A stretch of DNA of 64,000 nucleotides from Gallibacterium melopsittaci (lineage in GTDB: Bacteria > Pseudomonadota > Gammaproteobacteria > Enterobacterales > Pasteurellaceae): positions 1-64,000 of the forward strand of contig NZ_JBHLWA010000008.1 in assembly GCF_042433085.1 (NCBI RefSeq), read 5' to 3'. The position numbers and the translations under genes were made by a program. This document shows positions 1 through 7,774 of the stretch, piece after piece. Positions within the stretch are counted from its first letter, which is position 1. Each line of letters starts with the position of its first letter. The notes below the pieces were generated by a model. It was not told the DNA's origin. It saw only the letters and a program-made list of their open reading frames with translations, and did not search any database.

Positions 1-44
1 ATGGACTGAGTCCTGTTCAATACAGAATTCAGTCCTTAAAATAA
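1..44 (+). CDS. C-terminal end of an IS3-family (IS150-like) transposase OrfB, cut by the window edge
   Basis: Reading from base 3 gives 13 codons, GLSPVQYRIQSLK, followed by the stop TAA at 42-44. This resembles the usual last residues of IS3-family OrfB integrase-type transposases, which commonly end with a (G/L)SPVxYR motif. The catalytic DDE domain would lie to the left, outside the window, so it cannot be judged whether the element is intact. A terminal repeat typical of the family follows within a few bases. The identification rests on a very short peptide plus the matching element end, so the family is likely and the group is tentative. Confidence 0.7.
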   Translation, partial: GLSPVQYRIQSLK

Positions 45-46
45 TC

Positions 47-70
47 GTCCAACTTTTCGGGGTCAGATCA
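47..70 (+). repeat. Right terminal inverted repeat of the IS3-family element
   Basis: The stretch GTCCAACTTTTCGGGGTCA followed by GATCA lies just after the transposase stop. IS150-type members of the IS3 family typically end in a similar 'CAACTTTT.GGGGT' sequence and finish in CA. The left repeat and the target duplication are outside the window, so the exact last base (70 or 72) is not certain. The next gene on the opposite strand ends only 22 bp away, so the element inserted immediately behind the feo operon. Confidence 0.65.
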
Positions 71-91
71 CAATGGTACTCTTTTCGTTTT

Positions 92-238
92 TTAATGACA
101 GGACTTTTGTTTTGTTTGTGTACCACAACGGCAACAATCACCGCATGTACTACCTTTAGCACGTTTTTGTTTAAAGTTATGTACTAAGTAAGTGATAGCC
201 GCAATAAAGAGTACAAGAACAATAAGATATTGGATCAT
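92..238 (-). CDS. FeoB-associated Cys-rich membrane protein (48 aa)
   Basis: A 48-codon gene starts in an ATGA overlap with the feoB stop and ends at 92. Its N-terminal 20 residues form one hydrophobic segment (MIQYLIVLVLFIAAITYLVH). A basic stretch follows, then a cysteine-rich tail with the pattern TCGDCCRCG and a final SCH. This is the architecture of the small FeoB-associated Cys-rich membrane proteins. They sit next to feoB in many bacteria, and their exact role in Fe(II) transport is unsettled. The translational overlap, shared strand and domain layout support membership of the feo operon. It probably takes the place of FeoC, for which no gene is seen here. It is too short for normal ORF cut-offs. 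Confidence 0.85.
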   Translation of the reverse strand: MIQYLIVLVLFIAAITYLVHNFKQKRAKGSTCGDCCRCGTQTKQKSCH

Positions 239-2106
239 AAGCCGACTCCCAGTGCGATATGATAAACAACATAAGCAAAGAAATAAGCTAGTGCCGATAG
301 ATATAGGGTAATTAGCAAAGTTTGCTTGGTTGATTTTGTTTCACGTTTGATCACAGCTAAAGTTGCCATACACATTGGTGCATAGACATACCAAGCTAAG
401 AATGATAAGGCGGTTGGTAAGCCCCAACTATTATGAATTAAAGGTATCAGGAATTGTTGGGTTGCTTCTTCAGATGCTGCACCAACAGCATAAACTGTAC
501 CTAATGCGGCTACTACTACTTCTCGTGCAGCAATTCCTGGAACCATTGCGATACACATTTCCCAAGTAAAGCCAATTGGGTGGAAAATTGGTTGAAGTAA
601 ATGTCCTAGCATTCCCGCAAAACTGTAATCAATAGCAGGTCCAGCTGCTTGTTCAGGAGCAGATGGAAAGCTGACCAAAACCCATAAGATAATACTTAAC
701 GCAAAAATAATCGTTCCAGCACGCTTAAGGAAAGCACTTACTCGTTCCCATAATGTTACTAGAATATGTTTAAAATTCGGTACACGATAAGTCGGTAATT
801 CCATAAGAAGAGGGAATTGTTGTACTTTACCTTTATGTTTTGCAAAGAGTTTTAAGATAAAAGCAATAAAACCAGCAGAAATAACTCCAATAGCATATAG
901 AGCAAATAACGTTAGTCCTTGTAAATTAAAAACACCCCATACTTCTTGGTTTGGAATAACTGCTGCAATAATCAATGCATAAACAGGCAAGCGTGCAGAG
1001 CAGGTTAATAATGGTGCAATGGCAATGGTTACTAAACGTTCACGAGGATCAGTTATGGTTCTGGCTGACATAATGGCTGGAACTGCACAGGCAAAACCCG
1101 ATAACAAAGGAATGAAAGAACGACCAGATAGACCACTTTTTGCTAGGAAGCTATCTAATAAATAGGCACCACGAGGTAGATAACCAGAGTCTTCTAATAT
1201 GAGTAATAGAGCAAATAAAATAGTAATTTGCGGTAAGAAGACTAATACGCTACTAACTCCTGCTACAATTCCGTCAACTAATAGATCTCTTACAACACCT
1301 TCTGGTAGAGTATTTACTAACCATTCAGATAACCAACCAAATCCCTCTTCGATAAGATCCATAAATGGCGCTGCCCACGCATAAACTGCTTGGAACATTA
1401 ATAAGATAACAATAGTAAGCGTTAATAATCCCCATACTGGGTGCAAAAAGATGTGATCTAATGTTTGATGCCAGCGAGGTAATGAGTTGATATTTTGCAC
1501 TGTTTCAGCAAGAAGGTGGTCAACTTGTTTGAATAACTGTTCACTATCTAAATTATTCGTAATTTGTTCAAGTTCAGCACTTATTTTGTGCGTTGGTTTA
1601 ATTTCTGTAATGAGTTTCTCAACTGCATATTTAACATTTTCAATGCCTTTTTTACTCACAGCAATAGTATCTATTACAGGAATACCTAATAGTTGGCTCA
1701 TTTTTTCAGTATTAATTTTTAAGCCACGAGCAACAGCAACATCATAGAGATTAATTGATATGATCATAGGTAAACCGAGAGATTTTAACTCAAGTGCCAT
1801 ACGTAATGTCATACGTAAATTAGTCGCATCGGCTACCGCAATAATGGCATCTGGAATATCGCCTAAATGACCAAGTAACACATTTCGTGAAACTTCTTCA
1901 TCTGGGCTGGTAGTATGTAAGCTATATGTACCAGGCAGGTCAAGAATAGAAATATTCTGATGACCCAGTAAAGTACCTTCTCGTCTATCTACTGTTACAC
2001 CAGGATAATTTGCAATTCGTGCATTAGAACCAGTTAGTGCATTAAATAAAACAGTTTTCCCACAATTTGGTGGGCCAATCAAAGCAATATTAAGATGATT
2101 TGTCAT
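235..2106 (-). CDS. feoB: Ferrous iron transport protein B
   Basis: Inner-membrane Fe(II) permease with a cytosolic N-terminal G-protein domain. Visible motifs are the P-loop GPPNCGKT at residues 11-18, the switch region GVTVDRREG, the G3 motif DLPG near residue 57 and the G4 motif NLYD. A long polytopic region follows with the two Gate-type repeats typical of FeoB (for example FLPQITILF and SGFACAVPAIMSART). At 623 residues it is shorter than the roughly 770-residue Escherichia coli protein but matches the shorter FeoB class. It lies 9 bp downstream of feoA and overlaps the small Cys-rich protein by ATGA, forming a three-gene operon. Uptake should operate mainly under anoxic conditions, in keeping with the FNR-type site upstream. 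Confidence 0.96.
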   Translation of the reverse strand: MTNHLNIALIGPPNCGKTVLFNALTGSNARIANYPGVTVDRREGTLLGHQNISILDLPGTYSLHTTSPDEEVSRNVLLGHLGDIPDAIIAVADATNLRMTLRMALELKSLGLPMIISINLYDVAVARGLKINTEKMSQLLGIPVIDTIAVSKKGIENVKYAVEKLITEIKPTHKISAELEQITNNLDSEQLFKQVDHLLAETVQNINSLPRWHQTLDHIFLHPVWGLLTLTIVILLMFQAVYAWAAPFMDLIEEGFGWLSEWLVNTLPEGVVRDLLVDGIVAGVSSVLVFLPQITILFALLLILEDSGYLPRGAYLLDSFLAKSGLSGRSFIPLLSGFACAVPAIMSARTITDPRERLVTIAIAPLLTCSARLPVYALIIAAVIPNQEVWGVFNLQGLTLFALYAIGVISAGFIAFILKLFAKHKGKVQQFPLLMELPTYRVPNFKHILVTLWERVSAFLKRAGTIIFALSIILWVLVSFPSAPEQAAGPAIDYSFAGMLGHLLQPIFHPIGFTWEMCIAMVPGIAAREVVVAALGTVYAVGAASEEATQQFLIPLIHNSWGLPTALSFLAWYVYAPMCMATLAVIKRETKSTKQTLLITLYLSALAYFFAYVVYHIALGVGL

Positions 2107-2115
2107 AACAACATA

Positions 2116-2376
2116 TTATTTTAGGTAACAAAGAATTTTTTCTGCTTCAGCCTTGCGTAAAGAAAATTGTGAATGATTATCAAGGCGAACAACATAAGGA
2201 CCTTTTCCGAGTAGTCCTTTGGCAATAATAGTAACGGGACGATGTGAAGAAAAACCTAAATCTGCTAAACGACGACTAACCGAACGATCTTGAGATCCAA
2301 ATACAGGATTATCAATAATATCTTTAATGTAGGCTTGTTGGTGTTTAGCTAATTGATGAAGTGGATAAACAGACAT
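2116..2376 (-). CDS. feoA: Ferrous iron transport protein A
   Basis: Small cytosolic SH3-like protein that assists FeoB-dependent Fe(II) uptake. The 86-residue product carries the family pattern: a disordered N-terminus, then SRRLADLGFSSHRPVTIIAKG, then a C-terminal strand GPYVVRLDNHSQFSLRKAEAEKI that resembles FeoA/DtxR SH3 domains. It is the first gene of the feo operon and is followed 9 bp later by feoB. The start at 2376 gives the usual short N-terminus. The reverse-strand leader of about 120 bp up to the FNR-type box holds the promoter region. Confidence 0.93.
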   Translation of the reverse strand: MSVYPLHQLAKHQQAYIKDIIDNPVFGSQDRSVSRRLADLGFSSHRPVTIIAKGLLGKGPYVVRLDNHSQFSLRKAEAEKILCYLK

Positions 2377-2493
2377 AATAACGACTTCCTAACTTCTTAT
2401 TAAATTCCGATAGCTTATTCTAAATCTAAATAAGAAATATTCCTAACATTGTTTATGGGAAAATGATTCTAACTAACAATCAACATATGTTGT

Positions 2494-2507
2494 TTGATGT
2501 ATATCAA
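2494..2507. promoter_or_regulatory. FNR-type binding site upstream of feoA
   Basis: TTGATGTATATCAA is a perfect TTGAT-N4-ATCAA dyad, the consensus for the anaerobic regulator FNR. It is centred about 124 bp upstream of the feoA start on the minus strand. Escherichia coli feo is also FNR-activated, so anaerobic induction is a reasonable inference. The next divergent gene, metJ, ends on the far side with its own terminator, so the site most likely serves feo. Confidence 0.75.
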
Positions 2508-2534
2508 AGTATTTGTTGGGATAAAAAATGAATA

Positions 2535-2574
2535 AAAATAATGGTGCCATCTTAGAAACAGCACCACTATTTTT
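2535..2574 (-). terminator. Rho-independent terminator of metJ
   Basis: A stem AAAATA-A-TGGTGC pairs with GCACCA-C-TATTTT (one mismatch) around a 13-base loop, starting 17 bp past the metJ stop. A/T runs flank both sides, so on the minus strand it ends in a U-rich tail. It separates metJ from the feo promoter region. Confidence 0.7.
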
Positions 2575-2590
2575 TAATAAAATTAGTAAA

Positions 2591-2908
2591 TTAGTATTCC
2601 CATTTATCAGGATCGATGCCTTTTTCGCGCATTAATACTTTAGCATCTTCAGGGATTTCATCATGTCTGTCTTTTAATAGATCTTCATCAGTTGGTAATG
2701 GTTGGCCTGTAAACGCATGCAAGAAGGCTTCACAGAGTAACTCGCTATTAGTTGCGTGGCGGAGATTGCGAATTTGGCGACGAGTACGTTCATTAGTTAA
2801 GATTTCCAATACTTTAATTGGAATAGATACTGTAATTTTTTTTACTTGTTCACTTTTTTTACCGTGTTCTGCATAAGGACTAATATATTTGCCATCCCAA
2901 TCAGCCAT
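2591..2908 (-). CDS. metJ: Methionine repressor
   Basis: Ribbon-helix-helix repressor that binds S-adenosylmethionine and shuts down methionine biosynthesis genes. Length is 105 residues, as in Escherichia coli. The DNA-contacting beta strand KKITVSIP (residues 23-30) and the following helices (ERTRRQIRNLRHATNSELLCEAF) are well conserved, and the protein ends in the typical DPDKWEY. The gene is divergent from metL, and two met boxes sit between the starts. The repressor therefore probably controls both itself and metL, as in enterobacteria. A hairpin terminator follows the stop. Confidence 0.97.
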   Translation of the reverse strand: MADWDGKYISPYAEHGKKSEQVKKITVSIPIKVLEILTNERTRRQIRNLRHATNSELLCEAFLHAFTGQPLPTDEDLLKDRHDEIPEDAKVLMREKGIDPDKWEY

Positions 2909-2983
2909 GATGAATCCCCTCTAAATTCCACACAATGTGTAGTATTTTAATCAAAATTACACATGATGACAATCTAGCCTTAA

Positions 2984-2999
2984 AGACATCTAGATTTCT
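2984..2999. promoter_or_regulatory. Tandem met boxes (MetJ operator)
   Basis: Two adjoining octamers, AGACATCT and AGATTTCT, match the met box consensus AGACGTCT with one and two changes respectively. MetJ binds tandem 8-bp boxes cooperatively. They lie between the divergent starts of metJ and metL. Flanking octamers (such as GACAATCT at 2968-2975) are weaker and may extend the array. Confidence 0.75.
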
Positions 3000-3091
3000 T
3001 AATTGCTACTATTTTGTTGTGCAGTGTTATATCGGGATTGTGTTAGAATACGCAGCGTTTCTGTCTATTGCCATAAATAAGGAGGTCAAGG

Positions 3092-5518
3092 ATGCAGACG
3101 GTTTCTCGTTATCAAGTTCATAAGTTTGGCGGAAGCAGTTTGGCCAATGTGGATTGTATCAGAGGAGTTGCCTCAATTATCCAAAATTACAGTAAAGAAA
3201 ACGATATTATTGTGATCTCGGCAATAGGTAAAACAACTAATTTGCTGATTGAATGGGTTGAAGCGTCACATACTGATACGGTGAGTGCTAATCGAATTTT
3301 ACAAAATCTGCGTCATCAATATCTCTCTTTAGTAAATGCCTTATTAAATCACCCAGAAGAGATCGCCCAATCCTTTGTTGATGATATTCTTTACTTATCC
3401 TCATTATTAGATAAACCGTTTAACGAGGCAATCTATGCTGAAGTTGTTGGTCACGGAGAAATTTGGTCAACTCGTTTAGTGACAGCATATCTTAATCAAC
3501 AAGGGATCCCATCAGTATTTGTTGATGCACGTGATTTTATGGTGGCAGAGCGTACAGTATTACCTAAAGTGCGAGTGGCACCAAGTAAAAGACGTTTACA
3601 ACCAATTCTGGAAGCCAATCCAGATAAACGTTTAATTATTACTGGGTTTATTAGCCGTAATTCAGATGGTGAAACAGTATTGCTTGGACGTAATGGTTCT
3701 GACTATTCGGCAACACAAATTGCTGGTTTAGCTGATATAGAGAATGTGACTATTTGGAGTGATGTGGCTGGTGTTTATTCGGCTGATCCACGATATGTTA
3801 AGAATGCGACTTTATTGCCACTAGTACGTCTAGATGAAGCTAATGAACTAGCCAGATTAGGGGCACCAGTATTACACAGTCGTACGTTAGAACCCGTTAA
3901 AGAGTTTAAATTAAAATTACAGTTACGCAGTAGCTTAAAACCAAATGAAGGAACAACGCGAGTTGAACATATCTATTCATCTTCGGCTCAAGCAAAAATC
4001 GTTACATTCCATAATCAAATTGGTTGGATTGAGTTAGTTATTCCCCAAAATCAAGTGTTACAAAGTTGGCTGCAACGTTTCCGTACCTGGTTGCAAGACA
4101 ATCAATTAGAAGCGCTTGTTGAACAATTTATTGAAAGTAGCCGTACATTGCGTTTAGTTTATACTAATGAATATATTGACACGGCATTTATACAATTTAA
4201 GCAGTTGCCACTGATCACAGATTCTATCTCGATTCGCTATGATTTAGCTTTATTAGGAATTGTTGGTGCGGGAGTTTGCCAAAATTCGTTACAGATGCTG
4301 CGTTTCTCACAAATGTTGAAAACTCAGCCATTAGAATTTATGTGGCAATCAGAAGAGAATATCAGTGTAGTTGCTATTTTACGACAATCAGTAACAAGAG
4401 AGTTATTGCGTAATGTACATGACGATCTATTTAGAGCCCATAAAACAGTAGGTTTAGTGGTTTTAGGTAAAGGTGAAGTAGCGAAAACGTGGGTTAACTT
4501 ATTTCGTCAAGAACAAGAAAAAATTGCGGCACGCAGCCATTTTGATTTCTCATTAATTGGGATTGTTTCCAGTCAGAAAGCGTGGCTTGACCATCAAGGT
4601 TTATTGCCGCAAATCAAAGAAAATAATTGGGATAATCAGTTTGAGCAGTTTGGAAGAGAGTTTGTATCAGAAGAATTATTGCAATGGATGAGTATGCATC
4701 CTTTTGATGAATTGGTTATTTTAGATTTTACGAATAGTGATCAAGTAGCCGCACACTATGCTGATTATGCAAAATATGGTTTCCATGTGATTAGTGCGAA
4801 TAAACGTGCTGCTGCATTTGACCTTGATACTTACCATCAAATTGAAGCTGCCTTTTTGCAATCTGGAAGTTATTGGTTATATAACGCAACTGTAGGCGGT
4901 GGTTTGCCAATTAATACAACTGTGCATGATCTTGTTGAAAGCGGTGATACCATCTTATCAATTGAAGGTACTTTTTCGAGTACACTAGCTTGGTTATTTT
5001 ATCAATATGATGGTACGGTGCCATTTTCAATGTTACTGGAACAAGCTTGGCAACAGGGAATGACGGAGCGTGATCCACGGGAAGATTTATGTGGTTTAGA
5101 TGCGTTGCGTAAGTTATTAATCGTCGCAAGAACGGCGGGCTATGATTTAGATCGCACTGCAATTAAAGTTGAATCTTTAATTCCTGAATCAATGCTAAAT
5201 TTACCTTTGACGGATTTTTTTGAACAGTTACATGAAATTGATCCATTAATCCAAGAACATTATCACGATGCTAAAGAGGAGCATGGTACGTTGCGTTATG
5301 TGGTACGTTTCTTGGCGAATGGACAATCAAAAATTGGTTTAGAAATTTGTGGGCAAGATGACCCAATTAGTCGAGTATTGCCAGGTGAAAATCTGTTCCT
5401 GATTAAAAGTCTATGGTATCGCGATAATCCGTTAGTGATTCACGGTCCAAGTGCAGGCGTAAAAATGACAGCTGGTGCGATTCAGGCTGATTTAAACCGT
5501 TTAGTAAAATTATTATAG
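3092..5518 (+). CDS. metL: Bifunctional aspartokinase II / homoserine dehydrogenase II
   Basis: Catalyses the first step (aspartate to aspartyl phosphate) and third step (aspartate semialdehyde to homoserine) of the aspartate family pathway. The N-terminal kinase has the signature KFGGSS at residues 11-16. The C-terminal half begins near residue 450 with an NAD(P)-binding turn (VVLGKGEVAKTW) and has the homoserine dehydrogenase active-site region (SANKRAAAFD, NATVGGGLP, DGTVPFS). The 808-residue length and N-terminal sequence fit MetL of Escherichia coli better than ThrA. Pairing with metJ and met boxes supports methionine-controlled MetL. A strong ribosome binding site, GGAGGT, lies at 3081-3086. 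Unlike enterobacteria, there is no metB in front of it. Confidence 0.93.
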   Translation: MQTVSRYQVHKFGGSSLANVDCIRGVASIIQNYSKENDIIVISAIGKTTNLLIEWVEASHTDTVSANRILQNLRHQYLSLVNALLNHPEEIAQSFVDDILYLSSLLDKPFNEAIYAEVVGHGEIWSTRLVTAYLNQQGIPSVFVDARDFMVAERTVLPKVRVAPSKRRLQPILEANPDKRLIITGFISRNSDGETVLLGRNGSDYSATQIAGLADIENVTIWSDVAGVYSADPRYVKNATLLPLVRLDEANELARLGAPVLHSRTLEPVKEFKLKLQLRSSLKPNEGTTRVEHIYSSSAQAKIVTFHNQIGWIELVIPQNQVLQSWLQRFRTWLQDNQLEALVEQFIESSRTLRLVYTNEYIDTAFIQFKQLPLITDSISIRYDLALLGIVGAGVCQNSLQMLRFSQMLKTQPLEFMWQSEENISVVAILRQSVTRELLRNVHDDLFRAHKTVGLVVLGKGEVAKTWVNLFRQEQEKIAARSHFDFSLIGIVSSQKAWLDHQGLLPQIKENNWDNQFEQFGREFVSEELLQWMSMHPFDELVILDFTNSDQVAAHYADYAKYGFHVISANKRAAAFDLDTYHQIEAAFLQSGSYWLYNATVGGGLPINTTVHDLVESGDTILSIEGTFSSTLAWLFYQYDGTVPFSMLLEQAWQQGMTERDPREDLCGLDALRKLLIVARTAGYDLDRTAIKVESLIPESMLNLPLTDFFEQLHEIDPLIQEHYHDAKEEHGTLRYVVRFLANGQSKIGLEICGQDDPISRVLPGENLFLIKSLWYRDNPLVIHGPSAGVKMTAGAIQADLNRLVKLL

Positions 5519-5584
5519 AAAGATAGGCTATACGGCTTGAGCTAGTATAGAGAAGTTGTTAGAATTTCGCTTGGTTTCATTAGA

Positions 5585-5785
5585 ACCGAGTTCGGATGAA
5601 GGTAGCTGGAGAGTAGAGAATTGACTCTACGCCGACGAGGTAAACTCTTTCAGGCGCTGTTTACAGCATGGACTGTTACTGGACGAACCCTTGGAGAGAT
5701 CCGTTTTAAACGGACGCCGAAGGCGCAAAAAAATCAGTAGATTTTTGAAACGCTCAGGCAAAAGGACAGGGGCAGGAAAGAACAA
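5585..5785 (+). promoter_or_regulatory. Glycine riboswitch, tandem aptamers
   Basis: The leader of the downstream symporter contains two glycine-aptamer-like halves. Each begins with GGAGAG (5608-5613 and 5693-5698). The second has the full conserved set: GCCGAAGGCGCAA at about 5716 and CTCAGGCAAAAGGACAG at 5753-5769. The first half has GCCGACGAGGTAA and TTTCAGGC but lacks the canonical 'CAAAAGGAC' part, carrying a GCTGTTTACAGC hairpin instead. Glycine riboswitches commonly control glycine cleavage or Na+:alanine/glycine symporter genes, which fits the gene that follows. Boundaries are approximate. Confidence 0.92.
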
Positions 5786-5800
5786 ATTTCATTTCACATT

Positions 5801-5830
5801 TATCGTATTATTACGATATTTCTTTTTATT
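5801..5830 (+). terminator. Leader terminator, probable riboswitch expression platform
   Basis: TATCGTA-TTAT-TACGATA forms a perfect 7-bp stem followed by TTTCTTTTTATT. It sits 15 bp after the approximate riboswitch end and 44 bp before the symporter start. That position suits transcription attenuation in response to glycine. Whether glycine turns the gene on or off cannot be read directly. For an importer, an off-switch is the more natural expectation. Confidence 0.7.
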
Positions 5831-5874
5831 CTTTTCTACTCCTTGTATTTAGCATTTTTATTTACGAGGAAGTC

Positions 5875-7272
5875 ATGAGTTTTAATCAAATATTGGCTGC
5901 AATAGACAGCTTTGTTTGGGGGCCACCATTACTGATTTTATTAGGTGGAACTGGTATTTATTTCAGTTTTCGCTTAGGTTTTTTGCAAATTTGGGCATTG
6001 CCTCGAGCATTACGTTATATTTTCAAAAAAGGGAACACTGGTGCGGGAGATGTCTCTGCGTTTGCGGCGTTATGTACCGCGTTATCTGCAACTATCGGAA
6101 CAGGGAATATTGTTGGGGTAGCTACTGCTATTCAAGCAGGTGGTCCAGGTGCGATTTTTTGGATGTGGATTGTGGCATTTTTTGGTATGTCAACCAAATA
6201 TGCAGAATGCTTATTAGCGGTTAAATATCGTACTAAAGATAAGAATGGATTTATGTCTGGCGGTCCAATGTATTACATTGAGCGTGGATTAGGCGTTAAG
6301 TGGTTAGCCAATTTATTTGCTATTTTTGGTGTATTGGTCGCTTTCTTTGGTATTGGAACTTTCCCACAAATTAATGCAATTACGCATGCAATGAATGACA
6401 CTTTTGGTGTATCGACAATCATCACAGCGATTGTAATGACTGTATTAGTTGCAATGATCATTCTTGGTGGCGTAAATCGTATTGCTGTTGTTTCTTCGTT
6501 AATTGTGCCATTTATGGCTGTGCTTTATGTGGGGACATCAGTTGTTATCTTAGTGCTAAATTGGCAAGTTATCCCAGATGCATTTGCATTAATTATTCAT
6601 AGTGCTTTTAATCCAGAAGCTGCTTTAGGTGGTGCGATTGGTTTTACAGTGTTAAAAGCGATTCAGTCGGGAATGGCGAGAGGTATATTCTCTAATGAAT
6701 CTGGATTAGGAAGTGCACCAATTGCGGCAGCAGCGGCTCAAACAGAAGAACCTGTGCGTCAAGGTTTAATCTCTATGACAGGTACATTCTTCGATACTAT
6801 TATTATTTGTACGATGACAGGGTTAGTGATTGTGGTCACTGGCGTATGGCAGTCACCAATTGAAGGGGCAGCAGTCACGAATTTAGCTTTTGCGCAAGGA
6901 TTAGGGCATAGTGTTGGGGCAACTATTGTTACGATTGGATTACTCTTTTTTGCCTTTACAACTATTCTCGGGTGGTGTTATTACGGCGAACGCTGTTTTG
7001 TATATTTAACTGGTATTAAAGGAATTAAGATTTTCCGTACCTGTTTTATTTTATTAATTGCTGGTGGTGCATTTATTAAATTAGATATTATTTGGAGTTT
7101 AGCTGATATAGTAAATGGCTTAATGGCAATTCCAAATTTAATTGCATTAATTGGTTTACGAAAAGTCATTGTTGCAGAAACGAAAGATTATTTTGCACGT
7201 TTACGAGTTTCAGCAAAAGATCGTGATGAAACTTTAGCAGAACAAGGCTTAAGTGAAAGTTATCAGAATTAA
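5875..7272 (+). CDS. Sodium:alanine/glycine symporter (AGCS family)
   Basis: Inner-membrane Na+-coupled importer for alanine and glycine. The 465-residue protein has about ten to eleven hydrophobic segments and the family motifs: ALSATIGTGNIVGVATAI near residue 71, the adjacent GGPGAIFWMW, GGPMYYIERG and FSNESGLGSAPIAAAAA. GAGGAAG forms the ribosome binding site before ATG 5875. The gene is preceded by a glycine riboswitch, so glycine is likely a physiological substrate or signal. A strong terminator follows. A second, only distantly similar AGCS gene occurs at 55316-56728 without a riboswitch. Confidence 0.95.
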   Translation: MSFNQILAAIDSFVWGPPLLILLGGTGIYFSFRLGFLQIWALPRALRYIFKKGNTGAGDVSAFAALCTALSATIGTGNIVGVATAIQAGGPGAIFWMWIVAFFGMSTKYAECLLAVKYRTKDKNGFMSGGPMYYIERGLGVKWLANLFAIFGVLVAFFGIGTFPQINAITHAMNDTFGVSTIITAIVMTVLVAMIILGGVNRIAVVSSLIVPFMAVLYVGTSVVILVLNWQVIPDAFALIIHSAFNPEAALGGAIGFTVLKAIQSGMARGIFSNESGLGSAPIAAAAAQTEEPVRQGLISMTGTFFDTIIICTMTGLVIVVTGVWQSPIEGAAVTNLAFAQGLGHSVGATIVTIGLLFFAFTTILGWCYYGERCFVYLTGIKGIKIFRTCFILLIAGGAFIKLDIIWSLADIVNGLMAIPNLIALIGLRKVIVAETKDYFARLRVSAKDRDETLAEQGLSESYQN

Positions 7273-7297
7273 AGTGATATATTAAGATTGATTAATT

Positions 7298-7350
7298 AGG
7301 TGAACTATAAATTGTTTCTATGGAAACAATATTAAGTTCACCTTTTTATT
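7298..7350 (+). terminator. Rho-independent terminator of the AGCS symporter gene
   Basis: An extended stem pairs AGGTGAACT with AGTTCACCT, and inside it ATTGTTTC pairs with GAAACAAT around the loop TATG. The structure ends in TTTTTATT. It lies 26 bp past the stop codon. Confidence 0.85.
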
Positions 7351-7477
7351 AGTGGATAAGTAACGAGAATAATATTTCTTTTAATTCGATGTAGTTATGG
7401 TAAGGAATAATTATTTGCTGGTTTGTTTTTTTATTTTTAGAATCCTATGAAAAACAATCCAAGAAGAGTAGGTATAT

Positions 7478-7660
7478 ATGAAAAAATTATTAGTTATTAC
7501 ATTATTAGCAACAATATTGAGTGGTTGTGTATTACATGATTCTCGTTATAGAAGTATCAATAAATCAAAGGTGATTTTAATTAAGCCAGGTACGCCAGGA
7601 AAAAAAGTAATGAAAGTACATCACTCTCCAAAAATTAAATATCATAAGAAAGTACATTAA
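7478..7660 (+). CDS. Small basic lipoprotein of unknown function (60 aa)
   Basis: The product starts with a lysine-led signal peptide (MKKLLVITLLATILSGC) with a clear lipobox LSGC and lipidated Cys17. The mature part is only 44 residues, strongly basic, and rich in Lys, His and Ser/Tyr (for example KVMKVHHSPKIKYHKKVH). No known domain is recognised. The gene stands alone between two terminators and has a purine-rich ribosome binding region (AAGAAGAGTAGG). The signal peptide makes a real gene likely. Function is unknown; a small envelope lipoprotein binding anionic surface or nucleic acid would be only a guess. Confidence 0.65.
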   Translation: MKKLLVITLLATILSGCVLHDSRYRSINKSKVILIKPGTPGKKVMKVHHSPKIKYHKKVH

Positions 7661-7740
7661 ATTGTTATTATCCATAATAGCTTTATAAGCAATTTAAAAT
7701 ATATAACTTTATTATTCTATTTTTAATAATAATTAAATTA

Positions 7741-7774
7741 AAAAGTGTGGTATTAAATACCACACACTTTTTAT
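7741..7774. terminator. Bidirectional terminator between the lipoprotein gene and mnmE
   Basis: GTGTGGTA-TTAAA-TACCACAC is flanked by AAAA on the left and ACTTTTTATTTT on the right. The poly-A/poly-T flanks let it end both the plus-strand lipoprotein transcript and the minus-strand mnmE transcript, whose stop codon overlaps it at 7771. Confidence 0.8.

Noticed and set aside
2440..2490. Possible Fur box upstream of feoA (around AATGATTCTAAC)
   Set aside because: Agreement with the three-hexamer Fur consensus is too weak to claim without a motif scan.
5550..5585. CTTGGTTT/AGAACCGAG hairpin as a terminator of metL
   Set aside because: No T-run follows, and it merges with the riboswitch leader. 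It may be part of the aptamer's 5' structure instead.
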